The notes beneath the pieces are model-generated. The model was not told the origin of the DNA. It made no database searches and saw only the letters and a program-made list of their open reading frames with translations. A stretch of DNA of 64,000 nt from contig NZ_FMZF01000001.1 in assembly GCF_900102745.1 (NCBI RefSeq), positions 124,001 to 188,000 of the forward strand, in the 5' to 3' direction. The stretch comes from Geodermatophilus telluris. Lineage in GTDB: Bacteria > Actinomycetota > Actinomycetes > Mycobacteriales > Geodermatophilaceae. Every line of letters begins with the position of its first letter. The first letter of the stretch is position 1. Made by a program: the position numbers and the translations under genes. Positions 45,927 to 55,477 of this stretch are shown one piece after another.

Positions 45927-48724
45927 CCGGCCCCGCAGCACGGCCCCACACGACGGACGACGAGGACGGCAACGCGACGATGACGACGAACGACTCGACG
46001 AGCGGGGACGCGCCGGCCACCAAGGAGGAGCTGCAGCGGGTGGTCGAGGAGAAGACCGCGCAGGCCGAGGCGGCCGAGAACGAGCCGGTCGTCAACCCCT
46101 CCCCCGCCAAGAAGCGCGCCCCGGCCAAGAAGGCCGCCGCGAAGAAGGCGCCCGCGAAGAAGGCGGTCGCCGCCGCGACGGCGGACGGCGGCGACGCCGA
46201 GCCCGCCGCGCCGACGAAGGCCAGGCGGACGACGAAGAAGGCCGCCGCCGACGGCGCCCCGGCGAAGGCGACCCGCAAGCGGACCCCGGCGAAGCGGACC
46301 GCCGCCGAGACCGCCGCGGTACCCACCGAGGAGGTCGTCGCCGAGCAGGGCGGCACCACCGCACCGGTCGTGGCGCCGGCGCCGATCGCCGAGCCCGGGT
46401 CGCCCGCGGGCGCACCCGTCGGGCAGCCCGACGCCACGGAGCCGGAGCCGGAGCCGGCCGCCGCGCAGGCCCCGGACGCCGCACCCGGCCCCGAGGAGCA
46501 GGCCGGCGGCCCGGTCACCGCGGAGGCGGTCCCCGACGACGTGAGCGCCGACGACCTGCGCGCCGTCGTCGAGGGCTGGTCGCGCGACCCGCACCGCGTG
46601 CTGGGCGCGCACCCCGCGGCCGGCGGCTGGGTGGTGCGCACGCTTCGCCCCGACGCCGTCTCGGTCACCGTCGTCGACCAGGACGACACCCGCTACGAGG
46701 CCCGGCAGGTCCACGGCGGCGGCGTCTTCGAGGCCGCGCTGCCGAACCAGCCCGGCGACTACCGGATCGAGGTCAGCTACCTCGACGGCCAGGGCGGGCG
46801 TGACAGCTACCTGGTCGACGACCCCTACCGCTGGCTGCCCACGCTCGGCGAGCTCGACCAGTACCTCATCGGCGAGGGCCGCCACGAGAAGCTGTGGCAG
46901 GCGCTCGGCGCCCACGTGCGGCGCTACGACACCCCGCGCGGCACCGTCGAGGGCGTCTCCTTCGCCGTGTGGGCGCCCAACGCCCAGGGCGTGAAGGTCA
47001 CCGGCGACTTCGACTACTGGCAGGCCCGCGCCTACCCGCTGCGCCAACTCGGCTCGATCGGCGTCTGGGAGCTCTTCGTCCCCGGCGTGCAGGTCGGCAC
47101 CCGCTACCGCTTCCACGTGCTCGGCGCCGACGGCGTGTGGCGGGAGAAGGCGGACCCGATGGCCTTCGCCACCGAGGTCCCGCCGGCCAACGCGTCGGTC
47201 GTCGTCGAGTCCACGCACGAGTGGCAGGACGACGCCTGGCTGGCCGAGCGCGCCCGGGGCGACTGGCACGAGCGGCCGATGAGCGTCTACGAGGTCCACC
47301 TGGGCTCCTGGCGGCAGGGCCTGTCCTACCGGGAGCTGGCCGAGCAGCTGGTCGACTACGCCGTCGAGGCCGGCTTCACCCACCTGGAGTTCCTGCCCGT
47401 CGCCGAGCACCCCTTCGGCGGGTCGTGGGGCTACCAGGTGACCAGCTACTACGCGCCGACGTCGCGGTTCGGCAGCCCCGACGACTTCCGGTACCTGGTG
47501 GACCGGGCGCACCAGGCCGGTCTCGGGATCATCGTCGACTGGGTGCCCGCGCACTTCCCCAAGGACGACTGGGCGCTGGGCCGCTTCGACGGCACCGCCC
47601 TCTACGAGCACGCCGACCCCCGCCGCGGCGAGCAGCCGGACTGGGGCACCTTCGTGTTCAACTTCGGCCGCACCGAGGTGCGCAACTTCCTGGTCGCCAA
47701 CGCCCTCTTCTGGTGCCAGGAGTTCCACGTCGACGGCCTGCGGGTCGACGCCGTCGCCTCGATGCTCTACCTCGACTACTCGCGCAAGGACGGCGAGTGG
47801 ATCCCGAACGTGCACGGCGGGCGGGAGAACCTCGAGGCGGTGTCGTTCCTCCAGGAGGTCAACGCCACCGTCTACCGCGAGGTCCCGGGCGTGGTGACCA
47901 TCGCCGAGGAGTCCACCGCCTGGCCGGGCGTCACCCGGCCCACCCACCTCGGCGGCCTCGGCTTCGGGTTCAAGTGGAACATGGGCTGGATGCACGACTC
48001 GCTGTCGTACGTGCAGCGCCAGCCGGTGCACCGCAGCTACCACCACAACCAGCTGACGTTCTCGATGATGTACGCCTACTCCGAGAACTACGTGCTGCCG
48101 ATCAGCCACGACGAGGTCGTCTACGGCAAGGGCTCGCTGCTGCGGAAGATGCCCGGTGACCGGTGGCAGCAGCTGGCCAACGTGCGCAGCTACCTGGCCT
48201 ACATGTGGGCGCACCCGGGCAAGCAGCTGCTGTTCATGGGCTCGGAGTTCGCGCAGGACGCCGAGTGGGCCGAGAGTCGCTCGCTGGACTGGTGGCACCT
48301 CGACGACCCGGCGCACCGCGGCATCCTGCAGCTGGTCACCGACCTCAACAGCCGCTACCGCGAGCTGGCCGCGCTGTGGTCGCTCGACGTCGACCCGTCC
48401 GGCTTCCAGTGGATCGACGCCAACGACGCCTCGGGCAACGTGCTCAGCTTCCTGCGCCACGGCCGGGACGGCGGGTCGCAGGAGCAGACGCTGGCCGTCG
48501 TCTGCAACTTCTCCGGGCAGCCGCACCACGGCTACCGGATCGGCCTCCCGCGCGGCGGGCGCTGGCGCGAGGTGCTCAACACCGACGCCGAGGGCTACGG
48601 CGGCTCGGGCGTCGGCAACTACGGCGGGGTGGAGGCGGTCGAGGAGTCCTGGCACGGCCAGCCGTACTCCGCCACGCTGTCCGCGCCGCCGCTGGGCACC
48701 GTCTGGCTGCTGCACGAGGGCTGA
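45923..48724 (+). CDS. glgB: Glycogen branching enzyme with long Lys/Ala-rich N-terminal tail
   Basis: GlgB (933 aa) makes alpha-1,6 branches. Residues ~205-933 are a complete enzyme: N-terminal beta domain ([20 protein letters not shown]), CBM48, and a GH13 barrel with the nucleophile Asp609 in [18 protein letters not shown], acid Glu662 in [13 protein letters not shown] and the third acidic residue in [20 protein letters not shown]. Residues 1-~205 are extra: an acidic start, histone-H1-like Lys/Ala/Pro repeats ([15 protein letters not shown] around 60-85, then [18 protein letters not shown] to ~130) and an acidic Pro/Glu linker. ATG at 45923 overlaps the mak stop by 4 bp; ATG at 45980 is the alternative and would keep most of the tail. 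Confidence 0.95.
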   Translation: MTGPAARPHTTDDEDGNATMTTNDSTSGDAPATKEELQRVVEEKTAQAEAAENEPVVNPSPAKKRAPAKKAAAKKAPAKKAVAAATADGGDAEPAAPTKARRTTKKAAADGAPAKATRKRTPAKRTAAETAAVPTEEVVAEQGGTTAPVVAPAPIAEPGSPAGAPVGQPDATEPEPEPAAAQAPDAAPGPEEQAGGPVTAEAVPDDVSADDLRAVVEGWSRDPHRVLGAHPAAGGWVVRTLRPDAVSVTVVDQDDTRYEARQVHGGGVFEAALPNQPGDYRIEVSYLDGQGGRDSYLVDDPYRWLPTLGELDQYLIGEGRHEKLWQALGAHVRRYDTPRGTVEGVSFAVWAPNAQGVKVTGDFDYWQARAYPLRQLGSIGVWELFVPGVQVGTRYRFHVLGADGVWREKADPMAFATEVPPANASVVVESTHEWQDDAWLAERARGDWHERPMSVYEVHLGSWRQGLSYRELAEQLVDYAVEAGFTHLEFLPVAEHPFGGSWGYQVTSYYAPTSRFGSPDDFRYLVDRAHQAGLGIIVDWVPAHFPKDDWALGRFDGTALYEHADPRRGEQPDWGTFVFNFGRTEVRNFLVANALFWCQEFHVDGLRVDAVASMLYLDYSRKDGEWIPNVHGGRENLEAVSFLQEVNATVYREVPGVVTIAEESTAWPGVTRPTHLGGLGFGFKWNMGWMHDSLSYVQRQPVHRSYHHNQLTFSMMYAYSENYVLPISHDEVVYGKGSLLRKMPGDRWQQLANVRSYLAYMWAHPGKQLLFMGSEFAQDAEWAESRSLDWWHLDDPAHRGILQLVTDLNSRYRELAALWSLDVDPSGFQWIDANDASGNVLSFLRHGRDGGSQEQTLAVVCNFSGQPHHGYRIGLPRGGRWREVLNTDAEGYGGSGVGNYGGVEAVEESWHGQPYSATLSAPPLGTVWLLHEG

Positions 48725-48735
48725 CCCGCACGTCC

Positions 48736-48775
48736 GGTCGGGCCGGCGTCCGGGGAACCGGGCGCCGGCCCGACC
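48736..48775. terminator. Terminator of the glgE-treS-mak-glgB operon
   Basis: A perfect 13-bp stem (GGTCGGGCCGGCG at 48736-48748 with CGCCGGCCCGACC at 48763-48775). The loop can itself fold as CCGG-GGAA-CCGG. It begins 11 nt after the glgB stop. No T-run. Confidence 0.65.
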
Positions 48776-48880
48776 GCACCCCGGCAGAGGAGGGACACCG
48801 CTGGCATGAGGCTCCGCCGCGGCTCGGCACGCGCGCTGCTCCGGCGTTCACGCAGGCCGGTCGCGGGTAGGGGGCCTGCG

Positions 48881-50281
48881 ATGGACCTCCGCTCGCGCTC
48901 CCGGGGCGCCCTCCTCGTGCTGATCGCACTCGGCGTCCTGGTGACGTCGGGGTGCTCCTCCGTGGTGATCGGGCTGCCGAGCTCGCGGCTCGCGCCCCAG
49001 GAGTCGGTCGGCGACGGCAGCGTGCCGATCGTCGGCGCGACCGACGGGCCGATCGACTCGCTGGCCCGCAACGCGCTGGCCGACCTCCAGTCCTACTGGA
49101 GCGCGTCCTTCCCCGACGTCTACGGCGAGGCGTTCCCGCCGCTGACCGGCGGCTACTTCAGCGTCGACCCGAACGACGTCGACCCCGCCGCCTACCCCCA
49201 GGGCATCGGCTGCGGCACCGACCCGCGCGACCTGGAGAACAACGCCTTCTACTGCTCGGCGCAGGGCGTGCCCAACTCCGACTCGATCAGCTACGACCGC
49301 GCCTTCCTCGGGCAGCTCGCCGCCGAGTACGGCGAGGTGCTGCCGCAGCTGGTCATGGCGCACGAGTTCGGGCACGCGGTGCAGGCCCGGGTCGGCTACC
49401 CGCAGACCTCGATCGCCACCGAGACGCAGGCCGACTGCCTGGCCGGCGCCTGGACGGCGTGGGTGGCCGACGGCAACGGCGAGTTCGCGCAGATCGACAC
49501 CGCCGACCTCGACCAGCTGCTGCGGGGCTACTTCCTGCTGCGCGACCCGGTGGGCACCGGCAGCGGCGAGCAGCAGGCACACGGCTCCTACTTCGACCGC
49601 GTCTCGGCGTTCCAGGAGGGCTTCGACGACGGCCCGACCGCCTGCCGGGACGAGTTCGGTCCCGACCGGGTGTTCACGCAGGGCGAGTTCACCAGCGACG
49701 TCGACTTCGCCAACCGGGGCAACGCGTCCTTCGGTGACACCCAGGACATCATCGCCGCCTCGCTGCCGGAGTTCTGGACCCGGGCGTTCGAGGAGGTGCT
49801 CGGCGGCACGTTCACCGAGCCCACGCTGGACACCTTCGGCGGGGACCCGCCGGGCTGCGCGAGCGCCGACGTCGCGCTGGTCTACTGCGGCGACGGCGGG
49901 GACGGTGACGCCGGGCTGGTCGCCTACGACCAGCGCTTCGCCGAGCAGGCCTACGACCTCGGCGACTTCGCCCTGGTCACCGGGGTGTCCATCCCCTACG
50001 CGCTGGCCGCCCGCGACCAGCTCGGACTGTCCACCGACGACACCGGCGCGCTGCAGTCGGCGGTGTGCCTGACCGGCTGGTACTCCGCGCAGGTCTACAA
50101 CCAGCAGCTGTCGACGGTGACGATCTCGCCCGGCGACCTCGACGAGAGCGTCCAGTTCCTGCTGGAGTACGGCAACGACCCCGACGTGCTCGCCGACGTC
50201 GAGCTGACCGGGTTCCAGCTGATCGACGTCTTCCGCGCCGGCTTCCTGCAGGGCTCCGGTCCCTGCGACGTCGGCGCCTGA
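48881..50281 (+). CDS. Neutral zinc metallopeptidase-like lipoprotein
   Basis: A 466-aa exported lipoprotein: a basic n-region, hydrophobic ALLVLIALGVLVTSGC with lipobox Cys ~25, then a metallopeptidase domain. The zinc motif HEFGHAVQAR (~residue 160) and the third-ligand region ATETQADCLAGAWTAW (~180) match the neutral zinc metallopeptidase (YpfJ-like) family, whose substrates are unknown. A Cys-containing C-terminal part (~310-466) follows. ATG at 48881 with AGGGGG 6 nt upstream gives a normal-length signal peptide; ATG at 48806, after GAGGAGGG, would add 25 Arg-rich residues and cannot be ruled out. Convergent with the thioredoxin-like gene. Confidence 0.82.
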   Translation: MDLRSRSRGALLVLIALGVLVTSGCSSVVIGLPSSRLAPQESVGDGSVPIVGATDGPIDSLARNALADLQSYWSASFPDVYGEAFPPLTGGYFSVDPNDVDPAAYPQGIGCGTDPRDLENNAFYCSAQGVPNSDSISYDRAFLGQLAAEYGEVLPQLVMAHEFGHAVQARVGYPQTSIATETQADCLAGAWTAWVADGNGEFAQIDTADLDQLLRGYFLLRDPVGTGSGEQQAHGSYFDRVSAFQEGFDDGPTACRDEFGPDRVFTQGEFTSDVDFANRGNASFGDTQDIIAASLPEFWTRAFEEVLGGTFTEPTLDTFGGDPPGCASADVALVYCGDGGDGDAGLVAYDQRFAEQAYDLGDFALVTGVSIPYALAARDQLGLSTDDTGALQSAVCLTGWYSAQVYNQQLSTVTISPGDLDESVQFLLEYGNDPDVLADVELTGFQLIDVFRAGFLQGSGPCDVGA

Positions 50282-50307
50282 GCCGCCCGCCGCGGCGGGC
50301 CGCTCAG
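50278..50307. terminator. Bidirectional hairpin containing both stop codons
   Basis: Arms 50278-50292 and 50293-50307 are inverted with one mismatch over 15 bp (outer CTGAGC/GCTCAG, inner CCGCCG/CGGCGG). The outer ends contain the TGA stops of the peptidase gene (50279-50281) and, on the other strand, of the thioredoxin-like gene (50304-50306). Confidence 0.6.
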
Positions 50308-51281
50308 TAGAGGGCGGCCATCAGCTGGCGGCGGGCGGCGACCACCCGCGGGTCCTCGGCGCCGACGACGTCGAAGAGGCCCACCAGGTGCTGCCGGGCC
50401 CGGTCGCGGTCCTCCCCCGCCGTGCGCCGGACGACGTCGACGAGCCGGGTGAAGGCGCCCTCCACGTCGCCGGTGCCGAGCAGGAAGTCCGCCGCGCGGG
50501 TCTGCGCCTCGACGTCGTCGGGCGCGGCGTCGGCGCGGGCCAGCGCGTCGGGGCCGGCGGCGTCGGCGCGGCGGAACAGCTGCACCTGGCGCAGCGCCAG
50601 GCCGGCGACCGGGTGGTCGGGCTCGGTCTCGAGGATCGCCGCGTAGGCGGCCTCGGCGGCCTCCAGGTCACCGCGCTCCAGCGCCGCCTCGGCGGCGTCC
50701 AGGCGGGGGTCGTCCAGGCCCTCGTCGGCGCCCTCGGGGCCGTCGGGCAGCGCACCGCCGGTGGTGGCGCGCACCAGCTCGGTGACGAACTGGCGGGCCT
50801 GCTCCTCGGGGATGGCCCCGGTGAACTCGGCGACCAGCTGGCCCTGCCAGACGGCCTTGACCGCCGGGATGCCCTGCACCCGCAGCCCCTGGGCGAGCGC
50901 CGGGTTGGCGTCGACGTCGACCTTGGCCAGCACCCACGAGCCGCCGCTCTCGCCGGCCAGCCGCTCCAGCACCGGGGAGAGCTGCTTGCACGGGCCGCAC
51001 CACTCGGCCCAGAGGTCGAGCACGACCGGCACCTGGAAGGACCGGTCGAGGACCTCGGTCTGGAAGGTGGCCTCGGTGACGTCCACGACCGCCGCGCCGG
51101 GCGCGCCCGCGGGGGCCGCGGCGCTCGGCGGCGGGGCGGCCTGGGCGCGCGCGGCGGCCTCGGAGCGCGCCTTGACGGCGGCGAGGTCGACCGCACCGGC
51201 CAGGGAGGCGGCCAGCTGGGCCTGCTGGGCCTGCGCGCGCGGGTCGGGGCGTCCGGGACGGGTCGGCTGCATGCCACCCAT
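50304..51281 (-). CDS. Thioredoxin-TPR protein (YbbN/CnoX-like)
   Basis: A 325-aa protein with an Ala/Gln-rich N-terminus, a thioredoxin domain (~65-175) with the active site LWAEWCGPCKQLSPVL (Cys ~96 and ~99), cis-Pro in QGIPAVKAVW, and C-terminal TPR-like helices (RLDAAEAALERGDLEAAEAA, PDHPVAGLALRQVQLF). E. coli CnoX is a redox-sensing holdase of this architecture; in contrast to E. coli CnoX, which has SXXC, the full CxxC here suggests active redox chemistry. An equivalent gene stands by the glg/thiolase genes in mycobacteria (Rv1324, from recall). ATG at 51281 or 51272. Cytoplasmic. Confidence 0.88.
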   Translation of the reverse strand: MGGMQPTRPGRPDPRAQAQQAQLAASLAGAVDLAAVKARSEAAARAQAAPPPSAAAPAGAPGAAVVDVTEATFQTEVLDRSFQVPVVLDLWAEWCGPCKQLSPVLERLAGESGGSWVLAKVDVDANPALAQGLRVQGIPAVKAVWQGQLVAEFTGAIPEEQARQFVTELVRATTGGALPDGPEGADEGLDDPRLDAAEAALERGDLEAAEAAYAAILETEPDHPVAGLALRQVQLFRRADAAGPDALARADAAPDDVEAQTRAADFLLGTGDVEGAFTRLVDVVRRTAGEDRDRARQHLVGLFDVVGAEDPRVVAARRQLMAALY

Positions 51282-51307
51282 GATCCCACCGGCCGGCGGG
51301 CGCGGTG

Positions 51308-51841
51308 TCAGCCCTCGGCGGACGGGGCGGCCTCGACGCCCGCGACGTCGCCGGCGCCCAGCCGGACCCGGCGCAGCACCTGGAAGAGCGTGTCGAGCTC
51401 GGCCTCGGGCAGGTCGCCGAGGCCGAAGCCGAGGGCGGTGAGGTCGCCGGTGGCCGCCTCCACGACCTCGCGCCCGCGCTCGGTGATGCCGGCCAGCACG
51501 CCGCGGCCGTCGGCGGGGTTGGGCCGGCGGTCGACGAAGCCGGCCGCGACCAGCCGGTCGATGGCGTTGGTGACGCTCGTCGGGTGCACCATCAGCCGGC
51601 TGCCGATGACCTTCAGCGGCAGCTGACCGGTGCGGCTGAAGGTGAGCAGCACGAGCACCTCGTAGCGGGCGAAGGTGAGCCCGTGCGGGCGCAGCGCCTC
51701 GTCGAAGCGGGCCAGCAGGATCTGCTGCACCCGGAACACCGACGTCGCCGCGCGCATCGCCGCGGCCGGCCCGAAGCGCTGCTCCCAGCTCTCCCCCGCG
51801 CGCTCGATCGGGTCGAACGGCAGCCCCAGCGCCCGAGCCAT
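51308..51841 (-). CDS. MarR-family transcriptional regulator
   Basis: A 177-aa winged-helix regulator: dimer helices at both ends, HTH in LPLKVIGSRLMVHPTSVTN (~residues 85-105), wing VDRRPNPADGRGVLAGITERG. Members of this family sense phenolics, oxidants or acyl-CoA thioesters. ATG at 51841 is fixed by a TAGCGT -10 box 7 nt upstream. Its stop is 27 bp upstream of the thioredoxin-like gene start, which may be co-transcribed. Targets are not evident; a role in the downstream acyl-CoA genes is possible but only positional. Confidence 0.92.
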   Translation of the reverse strand: MARALGLPFDPIERAGESWEQRFGPAAAMRAATSVFRVQQILLARFDEALRPHGLTFARYEVLVLLTFSRTGQLPLKVIGSRLMVHPTSVTNAIDRLVAAGFVDRRPNPADGRGVLAGITERGREVVEAATGDLTALGFGLGDLPEAELDTLFQVLRRVRLGAGDVAGVEAAPSAEG

Positions 51842-51848
51842 GCCGCCG

Positions 51849-51854
51849 ACGCTA
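51849..51854 (-). promoter_or_regulatory. Predicted -10 box of the MarR gene (leaderless)
   Basis: TAGCGT on the minus strand, 7 nt before the ATG at 51841. Confidence 0.45.
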
Positions 51855-52000
51855 CCTGTCCCGTCCGTGCGCCCCCCTGCACGCCGAGATGCGGCCTGCA
51901 GCGGCCTCCCCGCACGGGTGACCGCCACCAGCCGCTTCTCGCCGCCCGCCTGTGGACGGCGACGGCGGGATCGCGACCGTCCACGGCAGCATCCCCGCTC

Positions 52001-52888
52001 GTGTCCCGACTGCCGACGCGTCCACCGGAGCTGGCCGGCCGGGTGTTCCGCGGGTCGGTCGTCGTGCGCGCCGGGCTGCTCACGCCCGCGCAGCTGCGGA
52101 CCTCTGCGTGGCAGCGGCTGTTCCCGGACGTCTACGCCTGCACGACCGTCGACGTCGACCACGGACGGCGGGCGCTGGCGGTCGCCTGCCTGCTCCTGCC
52201 CGGCGCCGTGGTGAGTGGGCGCAGCGCGGCGGTCCTCTGGGGCGTCGACCTGGCCGGCCGCGACGACGCGGTCACCTGCACCGTCCCTCCCGCGTGTCGC
52301 GCGGGCGCCGTCGACGGGGTCGTCCTGAGCCGACGGGCCCTGTCCCCCGACGAGGTGACGAGGCGCGGTCCCGCCCGGGTCACCACACCCCTGCGGACCG
52401 CCCTGGACCTGTCCCGCACCCGGCCGCTCGTCGAGGCGGTCGTGGACCTCGACCGCTTCCTGCGCCGCGGCCTGGTCGACGTGGCCGAGGTCCGGGCTGC
52501 GGCCACGGGTCTGACCGGGCGGGACTGCCGCCACGTCCGCCGGGTCGCCGCACTCGCCGACGGGTTGGCCGAGTCGCCGCAGGAGACCCGGCTACGGCTG
52601 CTGGTGCGGGGGTCCGGGCTGCCCCCGCCCGTCGCCCAGCACGTGGTGCGCAGCGGCGGCGGGTTCGTCGCCCGCGTCGACTTCGCCTGGCCGGAGCACC
52701 GCCTCGCCCTGGAGTACGACGGGGCCTGGCACGGCGACCCGGCCCAGTTCCGCGCGGACCGGGCGCGGCTCAACCGGCTCACCGCGGCCGGCTGGCGCGT
52801 CGTCTTCGTCACCGCGGCCGACCTGCACCGTCCCGAGGCGCTGCTGGCGCAGCTCCGCCGCCTGCTCGCAGCACCGAGATCCGCCTGA
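52001..52888 (+). CDS. DUF559-type endonuclease-like protein with AbiEi-like N-terminus
   Basis: A 295-aa protein of a family common and multicopy in actinobacteria. The N-terminal half (~20-180: GLLTPAQLRTSAWQRLFPDV, GAVVSGRSAAVLWGVDL, TTPLRTALDLSRTRPLVEAV) resembles the AbiEi antitoxin-like winged-helix region. The C-terminal ~100 residues form a DUF559/Vsr-like restriction fold: VDFAWPEHRLALEYDGAWHG, RLNRLTAAGWRVVFVTAADL. Asp, Glu and Asp of that segment are candidate metal ligands. No cognate partner is adjacent, so a toxin-antitoxin role is not supported here. GTG at 52001 with CAGCAT 8 nt upstream. Function unknown. Confidence 0.75.
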   Translation: MSRLPTRPPELAGRVFRGSVVVRAGLLTPAQLRTSAWQRLFPDVYACTTVDVDHGRRALAVACLLLPGAVVSGRSAAVLWGVDLAGRDDAVTCTVPPACRAGAVDGVVLSRRALSPDEVTRRGPARVTTPLRTALDLSRTRPLVEAVVDLDRFLRRGLVDVAEVRAAATGLTGRDCRHVRRVAALADGLAESPQETRLRLLVRGSGLPPPVAQHVVRSGGGFVARVDFAWPEHRLALEYDGAWHGDPAQFRADRARLNRLTAAGWRVVFVTAADLHRPEALLAQLRRLLAAPRSA

Positions 52889-52911
52889 TCGTCGTCCAGC
52901 CGCCCGGGTGA

Positions 52912-52942
52912 CCGCGCTGCGCCGCATCTCGACACAGCGCGG
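52912..52942. terminator. Inverted repeat between convergent genes
   Basis: CCGCGCTG (52912-52919) and CAGCGCGG (52935-52942) with a 15-nt loop, in the 65-bp gap between the DUF559-type gene and the oxidoreductase gene. Confidence 0.4.
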
Positions 52943-52953
52943 CGGCGGGAACC

Positions 52954-54420
52954 TCAGGCCGCGGGGCGCAGGCGCGGGGTCCGGCGGACGCCGAAAACCT
53001 CGCGCAGGGCCACCTTCGCGGCGTTGTCCCCGCAGGCGCCGTGCACCGCGGGACCGGGCGGGGTGGCCGAGGAGGCCAGGTACACGCCGTCGACCGGCGT
53101 CTTGTACGTGTTCCACCGCGGCACCGGGCGGAACAGCATCTGGCTCAGGGTCGCCTGGCCGTTGGAGATGTCCCCGCCGATGTACACCGGGTTCCACGCC
53201 TCCATCTGGACGGCGTTCTTGGTGACCCGGTCGACGATCGTGTCCTTGAAGCCGGGGGCGAACCGCTCGACCTGGTCCTCGATGGCCGCGGTCATGTCGA
53301 CGTCGGAGCCGTGCGGCACGTGCACGTAGGCCCAGAACACGTGCCCGCCGGCGGGGGCGCGCGTCGGGTCGGGCACGGTCGGCTGGACGGCGAGCACGTA
53401 CGGGCGCTCGGCGGCCCTCCCCTGGTTCGGGGCGCGCTCGCCGGCGATCGTCTCCTCGAGCGTCCCGGCGACGTGCAGCGTCCCGGCCCGCCGGACGTCG
53501 GGGTTGGTCCAGGGCACCGGCTCGGACAGGATCCAGTCGATCTTGAACACGCCCGCGCCGTGCTCGTACCGCCGCACCCACCGCCGGTAGCCCTCGTGCA
53601 CCCGGTCGCCGGCCATCGACACGAACGCCTCGGGCGAGGTGTCCAGCAGCACCGCGGGGACGCCGTCGAACTCGCGCAGGTCGGTGACCAGGTGCCCGGT
53701 GACCACCTCGCCGCCCTGCTGCTCCAGTGCGGTGACCATGGCGTCGGCGAGGTTCTGCGACCCGCCCTCGACCAGCGGCCACCCGACGTGGTGGCCCAGC
53801 ATCGTCAGCAGCATCCCGAGCGCGGAGGTCAGCGGCTGGCTGAGGTCGAGCATGCCGTGCGCGGCGGCCCCGCCCAGCAGGGCGCGGGCCTCCTCGGTCT
53901 CGAAGTACCGGTGCGCCAGCCAGCTCACGTTGGGCAGCCCGTTGAGCCCGAAGTTCACGATCTGCGGCACGCTGCGGGTCGGCGGCCGGCGCAGCGCCGA
54001 GGTGAGGAAGAACTCGACGACGTCCTGTCCGTGCTCGACCAGCGGCTCGAACAGCCGGCGGTAGGCCGCCCCGTCGGGCCCGAGCGCGTCCGCGGTCTCC
54101 TCCAGCGAGTGGTACTGGACCGCGGCCCGCCCGCCGTCGAGCGGGTGCGCGAAGTTGACCTCCGGCTGCACCAGCCGCACGCCGCGGCTGGGCAGGTCGA
54201 ACTCGCGGAAGAACGGTGCGGCGGCGGCCATCGGCTGCACGATCGAGCAGACGTCGTGCCGGTACCCCGGCCGCATCAGCTCCTCGGTGCGCATGCCGCC
54301 GCCGGGCTTGTCGGCCTGCTCGACCACCTGCACGCGCAGGCCGGCGGCGGCCAGCCGGAGGGCGGCGGCCAGGCCGTTCGGCCCGGCTCCCACGACGACG
54401 GCATCGGGCTTCCCGTTCAC
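52954..54420 (-). CDS. FAD-dependent oxidoreductase, phytoene desaturase-like
   Basis: A 488-aa flavoprotein of the CrtI/amine-oxidase-like family. The FAD-binding Rossmann motif DAVVVGAGPNGLAAALRLAA lies at the N-terminus (residues ~6-25), followed by VVEQADKPGGGMRTEEL. The C-terminal flavin region reads YLASSATPPGPAVHGACGDNAA. Mid-protein GGSQNLADAMVTALEQQGGEV is also typical. No carotenoid genes are adjacent, so a carotenoid substrate is not supported; such proteins are usually annotated only as NAD(P)/FAD-dependent oxidoreductases. GTG at 54420, 37 bp after meaB on the same strand. Confidence 0.87.
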   Translation of the reverse strand: MNGKPDAVVVGAGPNGLAAALRLAAAGLRVQVVEQADKPGGGMRTEELMRPGYRHDVCSIVQPMAAAAPFFREFDLPSRGVRLVQPEVNFAHPLDGGRAAVQYHSLEETADALGPDGAAYRRLFEPLVEHGQDVVEFFLTSALRRPPTRSVPQIVNFGLNGLPNVSWLAHRYFETEEARALLGGAAAHGMLDLSQPLTSALGMLLTMLGHHVGWPLVEGGSQNLADAMVTALEQQGGEVVTGHLVTDLREFDGVPAVLLDTSPEAFVSMAGDRVHEGYRRWVRRYEHGAGVFKIDWILSEPVPWTNPDVRRAGTLHVAGTLEETIAGERAPNQGRAAERPYVLAVQPTVPDPTRAPAGGHVFWAYVHVPHGSDVDMTAAIEDQVERFAPGFKDTIVDRVTKNAVQMEAWNPVYIGGDISNGQATLSQMLFRPVPRWNTYKTPVDGVYLASSATPPGPAVHGACGDNAAKVALREVFGVRRTPRLRPAA

Positions 54421-54457
54421 CGGGCCATCCTCCCCGGCGCGGCCCGGAGCTGCGCGG

Positions 54458-55477
54458 TCACAGGGAGGCCAGGAGCCGGTCGGCCGCGCGGTAGGGGTCG
54501 GTCTCCCCCGCCACCACCTCGCCGGCCAGCGCGGCCAGCGCCGCGGAGCCGCGGACCTCGCCCATCCGCTCGCGCAGCCCGGCCAGCGCGATGGCCTCGA
54601 TCTCCCGCGCGGCCCGCTCCGCACGCCGCCGGGCGCCCTCGCCGGAGGCCTCCAGCCAGCGGCGGTGCGCCCCGACCTCGGCCAGCACCCGGTCCACGCC
54701 CTCGTCGCGGGCGGCCACCGTGCGCAGGACCGGCGGACGCCAGGCGCCCGGCCCGGCGTGCCGCCCGCCCAGGGACTGGGCGTAGCGCAGGTCGCGCACG
54801 GTCTCGTCGGCGCCGTCGCGGTCGGCCTTGTTGACGACGAACACGTCGGCGACCTCGAGGATCCCGGCCTTGGCCGCCTGGATGCCGTCGCCCATCCCCG
54901 GCGCCACGAGCACCAGCGTGGTGTCGGCCAGCGAGGCGACCTCCAGCTCCGACTGCCCGACGCCGACCGTCTCCACCAGCACGACGTCGCACCCGGCCGC
55001 GTCGAGCACGCGCAGCGCCTGCGGGGTGGCCCAGGCCAGTCCGCCGAGGTGCCCGCGGGAGGCCATCGAGCGGATGAAGACGCCGGGGTCGCCGGCGTGG
55101 TCCTGCATGCGCACGCGGTCGCCGAGCAGCGCGCCGCCGGAGAAGGGCGAGGACGGGTCGACGGCGAGCACGCCCACCCGCCGGCCGGCCGCCCGCAGCG
55201 CGCGCACCAGCGCGGTGGTCGTCGTCGACTTGCCCACGCCGGGCGCCCCGGTCAGGCCGAGCACCTGCGCCCGGCCGGTGTGCGGGGCGAGCGCCGCGGC
55301 GACCTCGCGCAGCAACGGGCTGGCGTCCTCGACCAGCGAGATCAGCCGGGCCACCGCGCGCGCCTCGCCGTCCCGGGCGCGCGCGACCAGGTCGGGGACG
55401 TCGACGTGCCGGCGCCCCCGGCGCCCGAGGGGGGCGACGGGGGCGCCGGTCCGGACGGCGAGGCCGTCGGGGGTCAC
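54458..55477 (-). CDS. meaB: Methylmalonyl-CoA mutase-associated GTPase MeaB
   Basis: MeaB (339 aa) is a G3E-type GTPase that gates cofactor loading and protects B12-dependent acyl-CoA mutases. Walker [18 protein letters not shown] (~residue 70), [20 protein letters not shown], the switch region [20 protein letters not shown] and base-recognition NKADRDGAD are present. GTG at 55477 overlaps the thiolase stop by 4 bp (GTGA). No mutase gene is in the window. With the epimerase and Ccr nearby it points to methylmalonyl- or ethylmalonyl-CoA mutase metabolism. Confidence 0.93.
   Translation of the reverse strand: MTPDGLAVRTGAPVAPLGRRGRRHVDVPDLVARARDGEARAVARLISLVEDASPLLREVAAALAPHTGRAQVLGLTGAPGVGKSTTTTALVRALRAAGRRVGVLAVDPSSPFSGGALLGDRVRMQDHAGDPGVFIRSMASRGHLGGLAWATPQALRVLDAAGCDVVLVETVGVGQSELEVASLADTTLVLVAPGMGDGIQAAKAGILEVADVFVVNKADRDGADETVRDLRYAQSLGGRHAGPGAWRPPVLRTVAARDEGVDRVLAEVGAHRRWLEASGEGARRRAERAAREIEAIALAGLRERMGEVRGSAALAALAGEVVAGETDPYRAADRLLASL

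Noticed and set aside
45851-48715. A 954-codon minus-strand frame opposite glgB
   Set aside because: It is Val/Arg/Gly/Asp-rich antisense text without domains; glgB on the plus strand is unambiguous.
52001-52888. Toxin-antitoxin (AbiE) system
   Set aside because: No AbiEii-type nucleotidyltransferase gene is adjacent, and the C-terminus is a DUF559-type fold.
52954-54420. Carotenoid biosynthesis gene (crtI)
   Set aside because: No crtB, crtE or other carotenoid gene nearby, and the protein fits the broad FAD oxidoreductase group equally well.
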